64,000 nucleotides of DNA from Streptomyces sp. NBC_00258 (GCF_036182465.1 NZ_CP108081.1:9548001-9612000); one strand, 5' to 3'. Shown: positions 41,198-52,080, counted from the first letter of the stretch. The notes: generated from the letters alone by a model not told the origin. Translations and numbers: made by a program.

Positions 41198-42417
41198 CGC
41201 ACCGCCCCACCGACGAGCCCCTACGCCCCGTCAGGCCCCACCCCGCCGAGACACCCGGGCTCTGGGACCAGTCACCCCGGACCGACCAGGTCGACCCGGC
41301 CGTCCTCGGTGCGCTCCTGCACCGGCACGGCTGGCAGCGCCGCGGCGGAGCCCCCGGACGGTACGGCCGCTGGACCCCACCAGGGCCCGGCGGCTCCGGT
41401 ACCAGCCTGCTGGTACCGGAGAGCCGGGCCTTCCCCGACAGCGAGGACCTTCTCGCCGAAGCCCTCGTCGCGCTGTCGCGCAGCGCCTCGCCCTCCGCCC
41501 GTGACGTCCTGGTCGGCCTCGCCGTGCCCAGTGACGAGATCCGCTGGTGGCGCGATGTACCGACGGGTCCCGTCGGCGTCTCGCCGTGGACAGTCGAGGA
41601 GCAGTTGCGTTCGGCGGCACGGCAGATGCTCCTCGCGGGTGCCCTGGCGTCACGCGCGCGTGCGGGCTACTACGGCGCCCGCCACCGCAGGCCCGCCGCC
41701 GCGTCCCTGGAGAACGTGCTCGTCGGAGCCGCCCCCGGCGGCCGGCAGCTCACCGCCTTCGTGCCGGTCGCCACCGGCCGGCCGCTCGCCGTCCGCCTCC
41801 ACCAGGCGTTGTACGCGGCCCGCGAGGCCATCGACTACAAGCGCGCGACCGGTGGCATGGACGCCTTCGACGGGGCCGTCGAGGCGGGCGTGAGCCATGA
41901 GCTCACCGAGGCGCTGGCGTCCCTGGTGCGTGGCACCGAGGGTGCCCGGATCGCCGTCGAGTGGGCGCCCGCCGCCGGGGTGCCCGAAGGGTGCGCGACT
42001 CCCGCCGAACCCGTCGAGTTCTCGCCCGGCGACCTGCCCGCACTCCGCGAGGCCGGCGCCCGCTATCTGCGCGAGGAACCCTCCGTGCCCGTGCGCATCA
42101 CCGGAGCCGTGGTGCGGATGCGCAGGTCGGGGCCGCGCGGCGACGGGAACGTACGGCTGCGGGTCATCGCGGGGGCGGAGGTCCCGCACGTACGGATGAC
42201 GCTCGACGAGGAGGCCTACCGGATAGCGGGGCACGCCCATCTGGTCGGGCTGCCGGTGCGGGTGCACGGGCGGTTGGAGAGCCGTGGCGGATTCAGGCGG
42301 CTGACCGGGGCGTCCGGCGTCGCGCCCGTGCAGGTCGACGAGGCGGAGCGGGACAGGCTCATGAAGTCGCTGCAGGAGAACCTCGACTTCTTCGAGGAGG
42401 CGTGCAGCGGGGACTGA
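41194..42417 (+). CDS. Unknown 407-aa partner of the DUF4365 protein
   Basis: Protein of 407 aa that I do not recognise. The N-terminal third has HGWQRRGGAPGRYGRWTPPG and acidic stretches. A middle region (about 160-240) contains GGRQLTAFVPVATGRPLAVRL and REAIDYKRATGGMDAFDGA. The C-terminal part, SVPVRITGAVVRMRRSGPRGD then VRLRVIAG and HLVGLPVRVHGRL, reads like one or two small beta-barrels, possibly OB-fold. There is no membrane segment and no obvious catalytic motif. The GTG start overlaps the DUF4365 stop (GTGA), which implies coupled translation and a shared complex. Confidence 0.7.
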   Translation: MTHRPTDEPLRPVRPHPAETPGLWDQSPRTDQVDPAVLGALLHRHGWQRRGGAPGRYGRWTPPGPGGSGTSLLVPESRAFPDSEDLLAEALVALSRSASPSARDVLVGLAVPSDEIRWWRDVPTGPVGVSPWTVEEQLRSAARQMLLAGALASRARAGYYGARHRRPAAASLENVLVGAAPGGRQLTAFVPVATGRPLAVRLHQALYAAREAIDYKRATGGMDAFDGAVEAGVSHELTEALASLVRGTEGARIAVEWAPAAGVPEGCATPAEPVEFSPGDLPALREAGARYLREEPSVPVRITGAVVRMRRSGPRGDGNVRLRVIAGAEVPHVRMTLDEEAYRIAGHAHLVGLPVRVHGRLESRGGFRRLTGASGVAPVQVDEAERDRLMKSLQENLDFFEEACSGD

Positions 42418-42550
42418 TCCGCTTCACGAGGCCCGGCAGGGCAGTAAGGGCGACCGTTTCGCGAGGGGTGCCCCCGGCTCGGTACGATCGCCCTTATCCA
42501 TTACGTGCGTAAGAGAAGTTGCGCGCGCCCCTTGCAGGCAGGAGAGTCCG

Positions 42551-44527
<1,977 letters not shown>

Positions 44528-44590
44528 TCGCGGGCGCGGGTCCGATCCCGTACGCGAGCGCTTGACCGTACGGTCACGAAGGCGCCCGGA

Positions 44591-44712
44591 GGCCTCCGGA
44601 GAGCTCAGCTTTCCGGAGGCCTCTCGTGCTGCGCGGGAGCTGCGGCCGGGCGGCCTCCGGAGAGCTCAGCTTTCCGGAGGCCTCTCGTGCTGCGCGGGAG
44701 CTGCGGCCGGGC
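44591..44712. repeat. Two perfect 61-bp tandem repeats, each with a terminator hairpin
   Basis: Positions 44591-44651 and 44652-44712 are identical over 61 bases. Each carries the hairpin GGCCTCCGGA/TCCGGAGGCC (44591-44600/44612-44621 and 44652-44661/44673-44682). The second unit includes the last 15 codons and stop of the channel gene, so the first is a duplicated 3' end lying between the convergent thrS and channel genes. Confidence 0.9.
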
Positions 44713-45379
44713 GCTCGTCCGGCACGGGGGCTGCTGCCCGGCGCTCGTCCTCGCTCGAGAACACCTGCAGCAGCCATGCCGAGAACGACCCCGTCACCGC
44801 GCCGAGCAGCGCGAGCCCGCAGGCCATCAGGCCCACCGCGATCACGCGTCCGGCGGCCGTCACGGGAGTCACGTCGCCGTATCCCACGGTCGCGAGCGTG
44901 GAGCAGGTCCACCACACCGCGTCACCGAAGGTGCGGATCGTCGCTCCCGGCGCCGCGTGTTCCTGCTGGTACACCGCGAGCGCGCCCGCGAAGCCGAGCA
45001 GGGCGACCGAGAGGCCCGCGTACGTGATCACGCGCGCGTGCAGGGCGAGCCGCGGTCGCCCCTGCCGGCGCTGGACGGCCTCGTACACCCTGACCACGCG
45101 TACGGGACGCAGCAGCGGCAGGGCCAGGACGAGAGTGTCCAGCCAGTGCGTCCGCACGAAGCGGTGTCCCTGGCCGCTCAGCCGCCAGCGCACGGCGTAG
45201 TCGACGGCGAACGTCGCCCAGCTCGCCAGGGTCACCGCGAGGCACAGGTCCCGCCATGCCTCGGGCAGGCCGTGGGCGAGGACGTGGATCGCGTACGAGG
45301 TGAGGAACAGCATCGAGGCCACGGCGAGCGGGACCTCGGCGCGATGTTCCCAGCTGGTCGTGCGGCTGTCGTCGTCCAT
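44666..45379 (-). CDS. Voltage-gated-like potassium channel
   Basis: Ion channel of 237 aa with the K+ selectivity filter TVGYGD at residues 164-169. Five or six helices precede the filter, and an S4-like helix has arginines spaced by three (LLRPVRVVRVYEAV, about residues 89-102), so a voltage-sensor domain is likely. The pore helix is FGDAVWWTCSTLA. The short C-terminal tail is Glu/Pro/Ala-rich and its last codons fall within a duplicated 61-bp unit. ATG 45379 is used. It is divergent from the HIT gene and inserted into a block that is otherwise conserved with mycobacteria. Confidence 0.9.
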   Translation of the reverse strand: MDDDSRTTSWEHRAEVPLAVASMLFLTSYAIHVLAHGLPEAWRDLCLAVTLASWATFAVDYAVRWRLSGQGHRFVRTHWLDTLVLALPLLRPVRVVRVYEAVQRRQGRPRLALHARVITYAGLSVALLGFAGALAVYQQEHAAPGATIRTFGDAVWWTCSTLATVGYGDVTPVTAAGRVIAVGLMACGLALLGAVTGSFSAWLLQVFSSEDERRAAAPVPDERPAAAPAQHERPPES

Positions 45380-45446
45380 CGGCTCAGCTTGGCCGGGGGC
45401 CCTTTCACGTGGTACCCGGCGACACGCCGCGAACGGGCGAAGCCAT

Positions 45447-46007
45447 ATGCTGCACCACATGACGAGTGAGCCGGAGCAGCAGATCGGAGTCGGCACACAG
45501 GACGCGTTCCAGCGCCTGTGGACGCCCCACCGGATGGCGTACATCCAGGGCGAGAACAAGCCCACCGGTCCCGGGGCCGACGACGGCTGCCCCTTCTGCT
45601 CGATCCCGGCCAAGTCCGACGAGGACGGGCTCGTCATCAAGCGTGGCGAGCAGGTCTACGCCGTGCTCAACCTGTACCCGTACAACGGCGGGCACCTGAT
45701 GGTGGTGCCCTACCGCCACGTCGCGGACTACACCGACCTGACCGTGCCGGAGACCGCCGAGCTCGGCGAGCTGACGAAGCAGGCGATGACCGCGCTGCGG
45801 GCCGCCTCAGGCGCGCACGGGTTCAATATCGGGATGAACCAGGGCACGGTCGCCGGTGCCGGTATCGCCGCGCACCTGCATCAGCACCTCGTGCCCCGCT
45901 GGGGCGGCGACACCAACTTCATGCCGGTGGTCGGCCACACGCGGGTACTGCCCCAACTGCTCGCGGACACAAGGAAGATGCTCGCGGAGGCCTGGCCGAC
46001 AACCTGA
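45447..46007 (+). CDS. HIT-family hydrolase/phosphorylase (Ap4A phosphorylase-like)
   Basis: Nucleotide hydrolase/transferase of 186 aa. The histidine triad is HLHQHLVPRW (about residues 143-152), CPFC (about 49-52) binds zinc, and YNGGHLMVVPYRHVADYTDL is the usual nucleotide-binding segment. It resembles the mycobacterial HIT protein Rv2613c, an Ap4A phosphorylase, and like it lies between thrS and pgsA. ATG 45447 is taken; ATG 45459 is an alternative. The inserted channel gene separates it from thrS. Confidence 0.9.
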   Translation: MLHHMTSEPEQQIGVGTQDAFQRLWTPHRMAYIQGENKPTGPGADDGCPFCSIPAKSDEDGLVIKRGEQVYAVLNLYPYNGGHLMVVPYRHVADYTDLTVPETAELGELTKQAMTALRAASGAHGFNIGMNQGTVAGAGIAAHLHQHLVPRWGGDTNFMPVVGHTRVLPQLLADTRKMLAEAWPTT

Positions 46008-46008
46008 G

Positions 46009-46078
46009 CCCCGCCCCATAAGGGGCGCGGGGCTGTGCCGATTTGCGGCTCCGCCGCGAGGCGCGACCAGCCCCCATG
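46009..46078 (-). repeat. Variant intergenic repeat (copy 6) with inserted hairpin
   Basis: This region begins and ends like the family (GGGGCGCGGGG and GCGCGACCAGCC), but the middle is replaced by a segment with GCGGCTCCGCCGC, an internal hairpin. It lies at the convergent end of the HIT and membrane-protein genes. It is a recognisable sub-type rather than a damaged copy. Confidence 0.55.
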
Positions 46079-46137
46079 ACCCGCACGATCTTCACGACCG
46101 TACGATCCACGCCCCCGACCGCCGAACCGCCGGCGGC

Positions 46138-47805
46138 CTACGCGTCGTACACGTCCGCCTTCCTCGGTGACGCGTCCTGGATCGCCGTGCTCAGGAAGGA
46201 CGAGCGGTTGCCGAACTTCTCGGTGTCGACGCCGTTCTCCTTGAGGATCTTGATGGACGCCGCGTGCACCACGCGCAGCACGGGCGTGGCGGCCCGCAGC
46301 GCGTCGTCGGCCATGAAGCGGTGCCGCCAGGGCTGATCGGCCCACGCGTGCCGCAGGCCGAACGGCTCCGGGAGCGTCAGGCTGCCGCCGAGCCAGTTGA
46401 GCAGCGGCGGGTACCAGGTGATCGGGGCGCGCACAGCGAGGCGCACCACCTCGTCGGTGTCGACGAGCGGCAGCTTCTTCGCGCGGGTCTCCCACGGCTT
46501 GAAGGACTTCGCGATCTGCTTCGTCTTCGCCGAGGGCTTGGTCGTGAACAGCGAGTGCACGGGTCCGAGAGCGTGGCCTGTGACCTCGATGCGCAGGGTC
46601 TCGTGCAGCACGGTCACCGTGATCAGCATGGTGATGACCAACTGGCCGTCCCAGAGCGTCCACTGGATCCCGAGGTAGTGCCGGTCGCCGCTGCCGAACT
46701 GCTGCTTGTTGCAGATGTCCTGGATGGCGTGGTTCTTCACCTGGTACGCGTCCACGTCCGTACCGCCGGGCCGGGACACCGAGCCCGCGTTCTCCCCGAT
46801 CGGGGTGACCACCCAGTGCTTTATCGAGGGGCGCGGGAAGCCGCCGGTGTTGAGCGGGCCGCGCTCCAGCATGCGCAGCTGGTCGTGGATCGACCGGATG
46901 ACGTCCCAGCTGCGGAAGGGGTGGATCTCCTTGCTCTCGTCGAGCGGCACCAGATCCTCGGCGAGCTGCCAGCTGCCCCAGCGTGTGCCCATGCCGAGTA
47001 TGCCCTTGGGGCCCGCGTAGAAGACGGAGTTGGACTGCTGCTCGGCGCTCAGCTTGGCCAGGTTCTGGCGCAGCGACTCCGCCGCCGTCTCGCCGGGGCT
47101 GCCGGGCACCGCCTCGGGGATCTTGGCCCCCACGCCGCCGCCCGACAGCAGGCCCTCCCAGCGTGCGCGCAGGTCCTTGGCCGTGCGCTCACAGATCTGC
47201 TGGGCCCAGAACCAGCCGACGACCGGCATGACGATCGCCGCGCGTGCGTACCAGGCCCAGAAGCCGCCGAACGGCAGCCGGAGCAGGAAGATCACGGCGA
47301 GCGCGCCGAAGGCGATGAGGAGGGTGGTGGCGAGGGCGGAGGCGCGCTTGTCCTCACGCTTGGCGATCATCGTGCGGATCTGGAAGATCAGCAGCCAGGC
47401 GATGAGCCCGGGCAGGAAGATCAGCCCGCACAGCACCGTCACCGCCGTCAGCCAGTTGTCGCGCTCCCTGCGGATGCGGTTCGCCGCCAGGCAGTGCTCG
47501 ACGACGACCTGCGGTTCGGTGCCGAACGACTGGATGAGCGCGTTGCGGCCGCTGCCCAGCATCCGGTCGTGCACGGCCCGCGAGAACGCCTCGCCGAGGT
47601 TGGGCACGAAGAGCTTGAGCTTGCCCGCCTTGACCGTCGACTTGTGCCGGTCGTTGTTGGCTTTGAGGATCTCCCCGACCTCGTTGTCCCGGTATGCCGC
47701 CGAGGCCAGGGCGAACGTCGCCGCCGTCTGGCCCGCGGCACCAGAGAGCGGGACCTGCGCTCCGGGCCTGAAATCGAATCCGTCGTCCGCCACTGCCGCC
47801 CCCAT
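46138..47805 (-). CDS. Uncharacterised membrane protein (555 aa)
   Basis: Protein of 555 aa without a family I recognise. Residues 1-120 are hydrophilic (FALASAAYRDNEVGEILKAN, LFVPNLGEAFSRAVHDRMLG). Two or three helices span about 115-215 (WLTAVTVLCGLIFLPGLIAWLLIF, ATTLLIAFGALAVIFLL, RAAIVMPVVGWFWAQ). A long soluble C-terminal part (about 230-555) includes a second hydrophobic piece near LVITMLITVTVLHETLRIEV. A direct repeat lies upstream. It stands between the HIT and EF-G2 genes, so it is an insertion in an otherwise conserved block. No catalytic residues can be named. Confidence 0.7.
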   Translation of the reverse strand: MGAAVADDGFDFRPGAQVPLSGAAGQTAATFALASAAYRDNEVGEILKANNDRHKSTVKAGKLKLFVPNLGEAFSRAVHDRMLGSGRNALIQSFGTEPQVVVEHCLAANRIRRERDNWLTAVTVLCGLIFLPGLIAWLLIFQIRTMIAKREDKRASALATTLLIAFGALAVIFLLRLPFGGFWAWYARAAIVMPVVGWFWAQQICERTAKDLRARWEGLLSGGGVGAKIPEAVPGSPGETAAESLRQNLAKLSAEQQSNSVFYAGPKGILGMGTRWGSWQLAEDLVPLDESKEIHPFRSWDVIRSIHDQLRMLERGPLNTGGFPRPSIKHWVVTPIGENAGSVSRPGGTDVDAYQVKNHAIQDICNKQQFGSGDRHYLGIQWTLWDGQLVITMLITVTVLHETLRIEVTGHALGPVHSLFTTKPSAKTKQIAKSFKPWETRAKKLPLVDTDEVVRLAVRAPITWYPPLLNWLGGSLTLPEPFGLRHAWADQPWRHRFMADDALRAATPVLRVVHAASIKILKENGVDTEKFGNRSSFLSTAIQDASPRKADVYDA

Positions 47806-47860
47806 CGCCGCCGTGCTCCGCTGCTGCGGCTTTTCCCGACTTCCGTGCTCCGCACACCTG

Positions 47861-47887
47861 TTGATCAGGTCATCGTCTTGATCAGGT
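47861..47887. repeat. Direct repeat TTGATCAGGT x2 upstream of membrane-protein gene
   Basis: TTGATCAGGT occurs at 47861-47870 and 47878-47887, with a 17-base period, 56-82 bases before the 555-aa membrane protein. Each unit contains the palindrome TGATCA, and the first is part of ACCTGATCAACAGGT. This is a possible binding site for a dimeric regulator. Confidence 0.4.
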
Positions 47888-47973
47888 TCTCAGAGTATCC
47901 GCCGGGGCCGACATCCGTCGGCGGACAGCCGAAGCTGCCCGCCGACCCGTAGGGGTGATCGACCGTGCTTCAA

Positions 47974-50172
47974 CTAGGGATTTCCCTGGGCCTGTTCGCG
48001 GATCTTCTCCGCCAACTGCGCAGGCATCGGCTCGTGTCGGGCGTATGTGCGGTTGAAGCGAGCGGTGCCGTGCGAGAGGGAGCGCAGGTCGACCCCGTAC
48101 CGTCCGATCTCGATCTCGGGGACCTCGGCCCGTACGAGAGTGCGGTTGCCGCCGGCCTGCTCGGTGCCGACGACGCGGCCGCGCCGCCCGGACAGGTCGC
48201 TCATCACGGCGCCCACGTACTCGTCGCCGACCAGGACCGTCACCTCGGCGACCGGTTCCAGGAGATGGATCCGGGCGTCGACCGCGGCCTCCCGCAGGGC
48301 GAGCGCGCCGGCGGTCTGGAACGCGGCGTCCGAGGAGTCCACCGAGTGCGCCTTGCCGTCGAGCAGCGTGATCCGGATGTCGATCAGCGCGTAGCCGGCG
48401 GCCACGCCCCTGGCGGCCTGCGCGCGCACGCCCTTCTCGACGGACGGGATGAACTGCCGGGGCACGGCCCCGCCGACGACCTTGTCGACGAACTCGATGC
48501 CGGAGCCCCCGGGCAGCGGCTCCACCTCGATCGCGCAGATCGCGTACTGCCCGTGCCCGCCCGACTGCTTCACATGACGGCCGCGCCCGGCCGACCTGTC
48601 GGCGAACGTCTCCCGAAGGGAGACCTTGTGCGGTACGACATCGACCTGGACGCCGTAGCGGCTGCGCAGCCGCTCCAGGGCGACGTCCGCGTGAGCCTCG
48701 CCCAGACACCACAGGACGACCTGGTGGGTGTCCTGGTTCTGTTCGAGCCGCATCGTCGGGTCCTCGGCGACCAGCCGGCCCAGGCCCTGCGACAGCTTGT
48801 CCTCGTCCGCCTTGCTGTGCGCCTGGATGGCGAGGGGCAGCAGCGGGTCCGGCATCTCCCACGGCTCCATGAGCAGCGGGTCGTCCTTGGAGGAGAGCGT
48901 GTCGCCGGTCTCCGCGCGACTCAGTTTGGCCACGCAGGCGAGGTCGCCCGCGATGGCGTGCGTGAGGGCGCGCTGCTGCTTGCCGAACGGTGCGGACAGG
49001 GCGCCGATGCGCTCGTCGACGTCGTGGTCCTCGTGGCCGCGGTCGGCGAGCCCGTGCCCGGAGACGTGCACCGTCGCGTCGGGGCGCAGCGTCCCGGAGA
49101 ACACGCGGACCATCGACACCCGGCCGACGTACGGGTCGGACGCGGTCTTCACGACCTCGGCGACGAGCGGTCCGTCCGGGTCGCAGGCCTTGACCTGGCG
49201 GGCCCTGCCGTCCGGGGTGGTGACCGTCGGGGCCTCGCGCTCCAGCGGGGTCGGGAAACCGCCGGTGACCAGTTCGAGGAGCTCCACCGTGCCAAGCCCC
49301 TGCTTGGCACCCTCGGCGGCGGGCGCGGCTGCCAGCACCGGGAAGAAGATCCCGCGCGCGACGGCCCTTTCCAGGTCCTGCACGAGTGTCTTGAAGTCGA
49401 GTTCCTCGCCGCCGAGGTAGCGGTCCATGAGGGTCTCGTCCTCGCTCTCGGCGATGATCCCCTCGATCAGCCGGTTGCGGGCCTCCTCGATGAGCGGCAG
49501 CTGCTCGGGGCCCGGCTCGGACTCCTTGCGCTCCCCGGAGGAGTAGTCGAACAACCGCTGCGACAGCAGCCCGATCAGACCCGTCACGGGCGCGTGCCCG
49601 TCGGGCCCCTGCGGCCCGTGCAGCGGCAGGTAGAGCGGCAGTACGGCGTCGGGGTCGTCGGCCCCGAAGGCCGCCGCGCACGTCCGCGTCATCTCGTCGA
49701 AGTCCGCCCTGGCAGACTCCAGGTGCGTGATCACGATGGCCCGTGGCATGCCGACCGCCGCGCACTCCTCCCACACCATGCGCGTCGAGCCGTCCACCCC
49801 GTCCGAGGCCGAGACGACGAAAAGGGCCGCGTCCGCCGCTCGCAGACCGGCCCTCAACTCGCCGACGAAATCGGCGTATCCGGGTGTGTCGAGAATATTG
49901 ATCTTGTATCCGTCCCAGTCGACGGGTACCAGGGAGAGCTGTACTGAGCGTTGCTGCCGGTGCTCGATCTCGTCGTAGTCGGAGACGGTGCCGCCGTCCT
50001 CCACACGGCCCGCCCTGTTCACCGCTCCCGCCGTCAGCGCGAGAGCTTCCACCAGCGTCGTCTTGCCCGATCCGGAGTGGCCGACCAGCACCACATTCCG
50101 TACGGACGCGGGGTGGTCGGCCGCCGTAGCCCTGCCGGCGGCTCCGGGGTGTGCATTCGCCTTGTCGCCCAT
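47974..50172 (-). CDS. Elongation factor G-like protein EF-G2
   Basis: Translational-GTPase-like protein of 732 aa, related to EF-G but of the EF-G2 type. G1 is intact (GHSGSGKTTL), but switch II reads DTPGYADF, with tyrosine in place of the catalytic histidine of DTPGH. The switch-I region lacks the RGITI threonine (RSVQL), and the G4 motif NKxD is degraded to THLES. Domains II-V follow in normal order, ending in EPMPAQLAEKIREQAQG. The mycobacterial homologue binds GTP but is reported not to support translation. ATG 50172 has GGGAGG upstream. It is divergent from pgsA. Confidence 0.9.
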   Translation of the reverse strand: MGDKANAHPGAAGRATAADHPASVRNVVLVGHSGSGKTTLVEALALTAGAVNRAGRVEDGGTVSDYDEIEHRQQRSVQLSLVPVDWDGYKINILDTPGYADFVGELRAGLRAADAALFVVSASDGVDGSTRMVWEECAAVGMPRAIVITHLESARADFDEMTRTCAAAFGADDPDAVLPLYLPLHGPQGPDGHAPVTGLIGLLSQRLFDYSSGERKESEPGPEQLPLIEEARNRLIEGIIAESEDETLMDRYLGGEELDFKTLVQDLERAVARGIFFPVLAAAPAAEGAKQGLGTVELLELVTGGFPTPLEREAPTVTTPDGRARQVKACDPDGPLVAEVVKTASDPYVGRVSMVRVFSGTLRPDATVHVSGHGLADRGHEDHDVDERIGALSAPFGKQQRALTHAIAGDLACVAKLSRAETGDTLSSKDDPLLMEPWEMPDPLLPLAIQAHSKADEDKLSQGLGRLVAEDPTMRLEQNQDTHQVVLWCLGEAHADVALERLRSRYGVQVDVVPHKVSLRETFADRSAGRGRHVKQSGGHGQYAICAIEVEPLPGGSGIEFVDKVVGGAVPRQFIPSVEKGVRAQAARGVAAGYALIDIRITLLDGKAHSVDSSDAAFQTAGALALREAAVDARIHLLEPVAEVTVLVGDEYVGAVMSDLSGRRGRVVGTEQAGGNRTLVRAEVPEIEIGRYGVDLRSLSHGTARFNRTYARHEPMPAQLAEKIREQAQGNP

Positions 50173-50446
50173 GGCCTTGCCTCCCGTGCACGGTGAGGTC
50201 ACTGTGGGCGCGGACGCGCGGCGCCGCGTGCGGTGGCGGCTCCGATGACGCCCGCGGTGTCTTCGAGCTTTGCACTCGTGTCACGGTGCGTCCATACAAC
50301 GGACGCGATCGCGCCGTCCCACGGATGTCATCAGGACGTGACCCGGGGCGCGGGTGCCCGACCGTCGCACAAGCGCACGCGTGGCTACGATGGGCCAGCC
50401 GGTGGCCAGCAGGGGCCGCGCGGCCACACCGACCCTCGGGAAGGCC

Positions 50447-51157
50447 ATGCTGAACAAGTACGCGCGTGCATTCTTCACGCGTGTCCTCACACCGTTCGCC
50501 GCGTTTCTCATCCGCCGGGGGGTAAGCCCCGACACGGTCACCATCCTGGGCACGGCCGGAGTGATGGCGGGCGCGCTGGTCTTCTTCCCCCGGGGAGAGC
50601 TGTTCTGGGGCACGATCGTCATCACACTGTTCGTGTTCTCGGACATGGTCGACGGCAACATGGCACGCCAGCTGGGCCGTTCCAGCCGCTGGGGCGCCTT
50701 CCTCGACTCGACGCTCGACCGGGTCGCCGACAGCGCGATCTTCGGCGGATTCGCACTCTGGTACGCGGGTGGCGGCGACGACAACGTCCTGTGCGCCGTC
50801 TCGATCTTCTGCCTGGCCAGCGGTCAGGTGGTGTCGTACACCAAGGCCCGCGGCGAGTCGATCGGACTGCCCGTCGCCGTCAACGGCCTCGTCGAGCGCG
50901 CCGAACGCCTGGTGATCTCACTGGTCGCGGCAGGTCTCGCGGGCTTCCACAAGACCTTCGGCGTGCCCGGTGTCGAGATCCTGCTGCCCATCGCGCTGTG
51001 GATCGTCGCCGTCGGCAGTGTCGTCACGCTGATCCAGCGCGTCGTCACGGTTCGCCGGGAGTCCGCCGAGGCCGACGCCGCGGCCGACGCCTCCCCCGAC
51101 CCCTCCGCCCCCGCCTCGCCGGACAACGCCTCGCAGAGCAGCGAGGCCACTCCGTGA
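50447..51157 (+). CDS. pgsA: Phosphatidylinositol phosphate synthase (CDP-alcohol phosphatidyltransferase)
   Basis: Membrane enzyme of 236 aa that joins CDP-diacylglycerol with inositol phosphate, the first step of phosphatidylinositol and mannoside synthesis in actinobacteria. The CDP-alcohol motif D-G-x2-A-R-x8-G-x3-D-x3-D is complete in DGNMARQLGRSS then RWGAFLDSTLD (from D69). Six helices are expected. ATG 50447 is chosen because homologues begin a few residues before ARAFFTRVLTP; ATG 50390 would overlap a TACGAT -10-like hexamer (50386-50391). It is co-translated with the acyltransferase and mannosyltransferase genes that follow. Confidence 0.9.
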   Translation: MLNKYARAFFTRVLTPFAAFLIRRGVSPDTVTILGTAGVMAGALVFFPRGELFWGTIVITLFVFSDMVDGNMARQLGRSSRWGAFLDSTLDRVADSAIFGGFALWYAGGGDDNVLCAVSIFCLASGQVVSYTKARGESIGLPVAVNGLVERAERLVISLVAAGLAGFHKTFGVPGVEILLPIALWIVAVGSVVTLIQRVVTVRRESAEADAAADASPDPSAPASPDNASQSSEATP

Positions 51158-52080
51158 GCGGTCTGAAGGGCCAGCTGACGTACGCGGCGTACGCAGCGGG
51201 CTGGGGAGCCGTCAAGAAGCTCCCCGAGCCCGTCGCCGTACGCCTGGGCCGGACCATCGCCGACATCGCCTGGAAGCGGCGCGGCAAGGGCGTACGACGC
51301 CTCGAATCCAACTACGCGCGCGTGCTGCCCGACGCGACCCCGGAGCGGCTCACCGAACTCTCCAGGGCCGGCATGCGCTCGTATCTGCGCTACTGGATGG
51401 AGTCCTTCCGGCTGCCCGCCTGGAGCAGGGAGCGCATCAGGGGCGGCTTCGTCGCGAAGGACATCCACTACCTGACCGAAGGGCTCGCCTCCGGCAAGGG
51501 CGTCATCATCGCGCTGCCGCACCTGGCCAACTGGGACCTGGCCGGCGCCTGGGTCACCACCAAGCTGGAGACTCCGTTCACGACGGTCGCCGAGCGGCTG
51601 GAGCCGGCGAAGCTGTACGACCGGTTCGTCGCCTACCGCGAGAGCCTCGGCATGGAGGTCCTGCCGCACAGCGGCGGCACCGCGTTCGGCACGCTGGCCC
51701 GGCGGCTGCGGGAGGGCGGGCTGGTGTGCCTGGTCGCCGAGCGCGATCTGTCGGCCTCCGGAGTCGAGGTCGAGTTCTTCGGGGACACGACCCGGATGCC
51801 CGCCGGTCCGGCCCTGCTCGCCCAGCAGACCGGCGCACTGCTGCTGCCGGTGACGCTCTGGTACGACGACTCGCCCGTGATGCAGGGCCGGGTCCATCCG
51901 CCCGTCGACGTCCCCGAGTCAGGTACCCGGGCCGAGAAGACGTCTGCCATGACACAGGCGCTGGCCGACGCCTTCGCCACGGGTATCGCCGACCATCCGG
52001 AGGACTGGCACATGCTGCAGCGCTTGTGGCTCGCCGACCTGGAGCCCCGCTCCGGGCCGGCCGAGGGGGAACAGCCGTGA
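51154..52080 (+). CDS. PatA/HtrB-type phosphatidylinositol mannoside acyltransferase
   Basis: Membrane-associated acyltransferase of 308 aa in the lysophospholipid acyltransferase superfamily. The H-x4-D motif is HLANWDLAG (H123, D128) and the second block is LVCLVAERDLSASGVEVEFFG. Overlap with both pgsA (GTGA) and the next glycosyltransferase, and the shared order with mycobacteria, point to acylation of phosphatidylinositol mannosides. Acyl chain and position are not visible. It has no clear transmembrane helix beyond an N-terminal amphipathic stretch. Confidence 0.87.
   Translation: MSGLKGQLTYAAYAAGWGAVKKLPEPVAVRLGRTIADIAWKRRGKGVRRLESNYARVLPDATPERLTELSRAGMRSYLRYWMESFRLPAWSRERIRGGFVAKDIHYLTEGLASGKGVIIALPHLANWDLAGAWVTTKLETPFTTVAERLEPAKLYDRFVAYRESLGMEVLPHSGGTAFGTLARRLREGGLVCLVAERDLSASGVEVEFFGDTTRMPAGPALLAQQTGALLLPVTLWYDDSPVMQGRVHPPVDVPESGTRAEKTSAMTQALADAFATGIADHPEDWHMLQRLWLADLEPRSGPAEGEQP

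Noticed and set aside
42418..42550. Possible T-box leader before thrS
   Set aside because: The 133-base gap is too short and lacks the T-box core; only a simple TAAGGGCGA/TCGCCCTTA inverted repeat is present.
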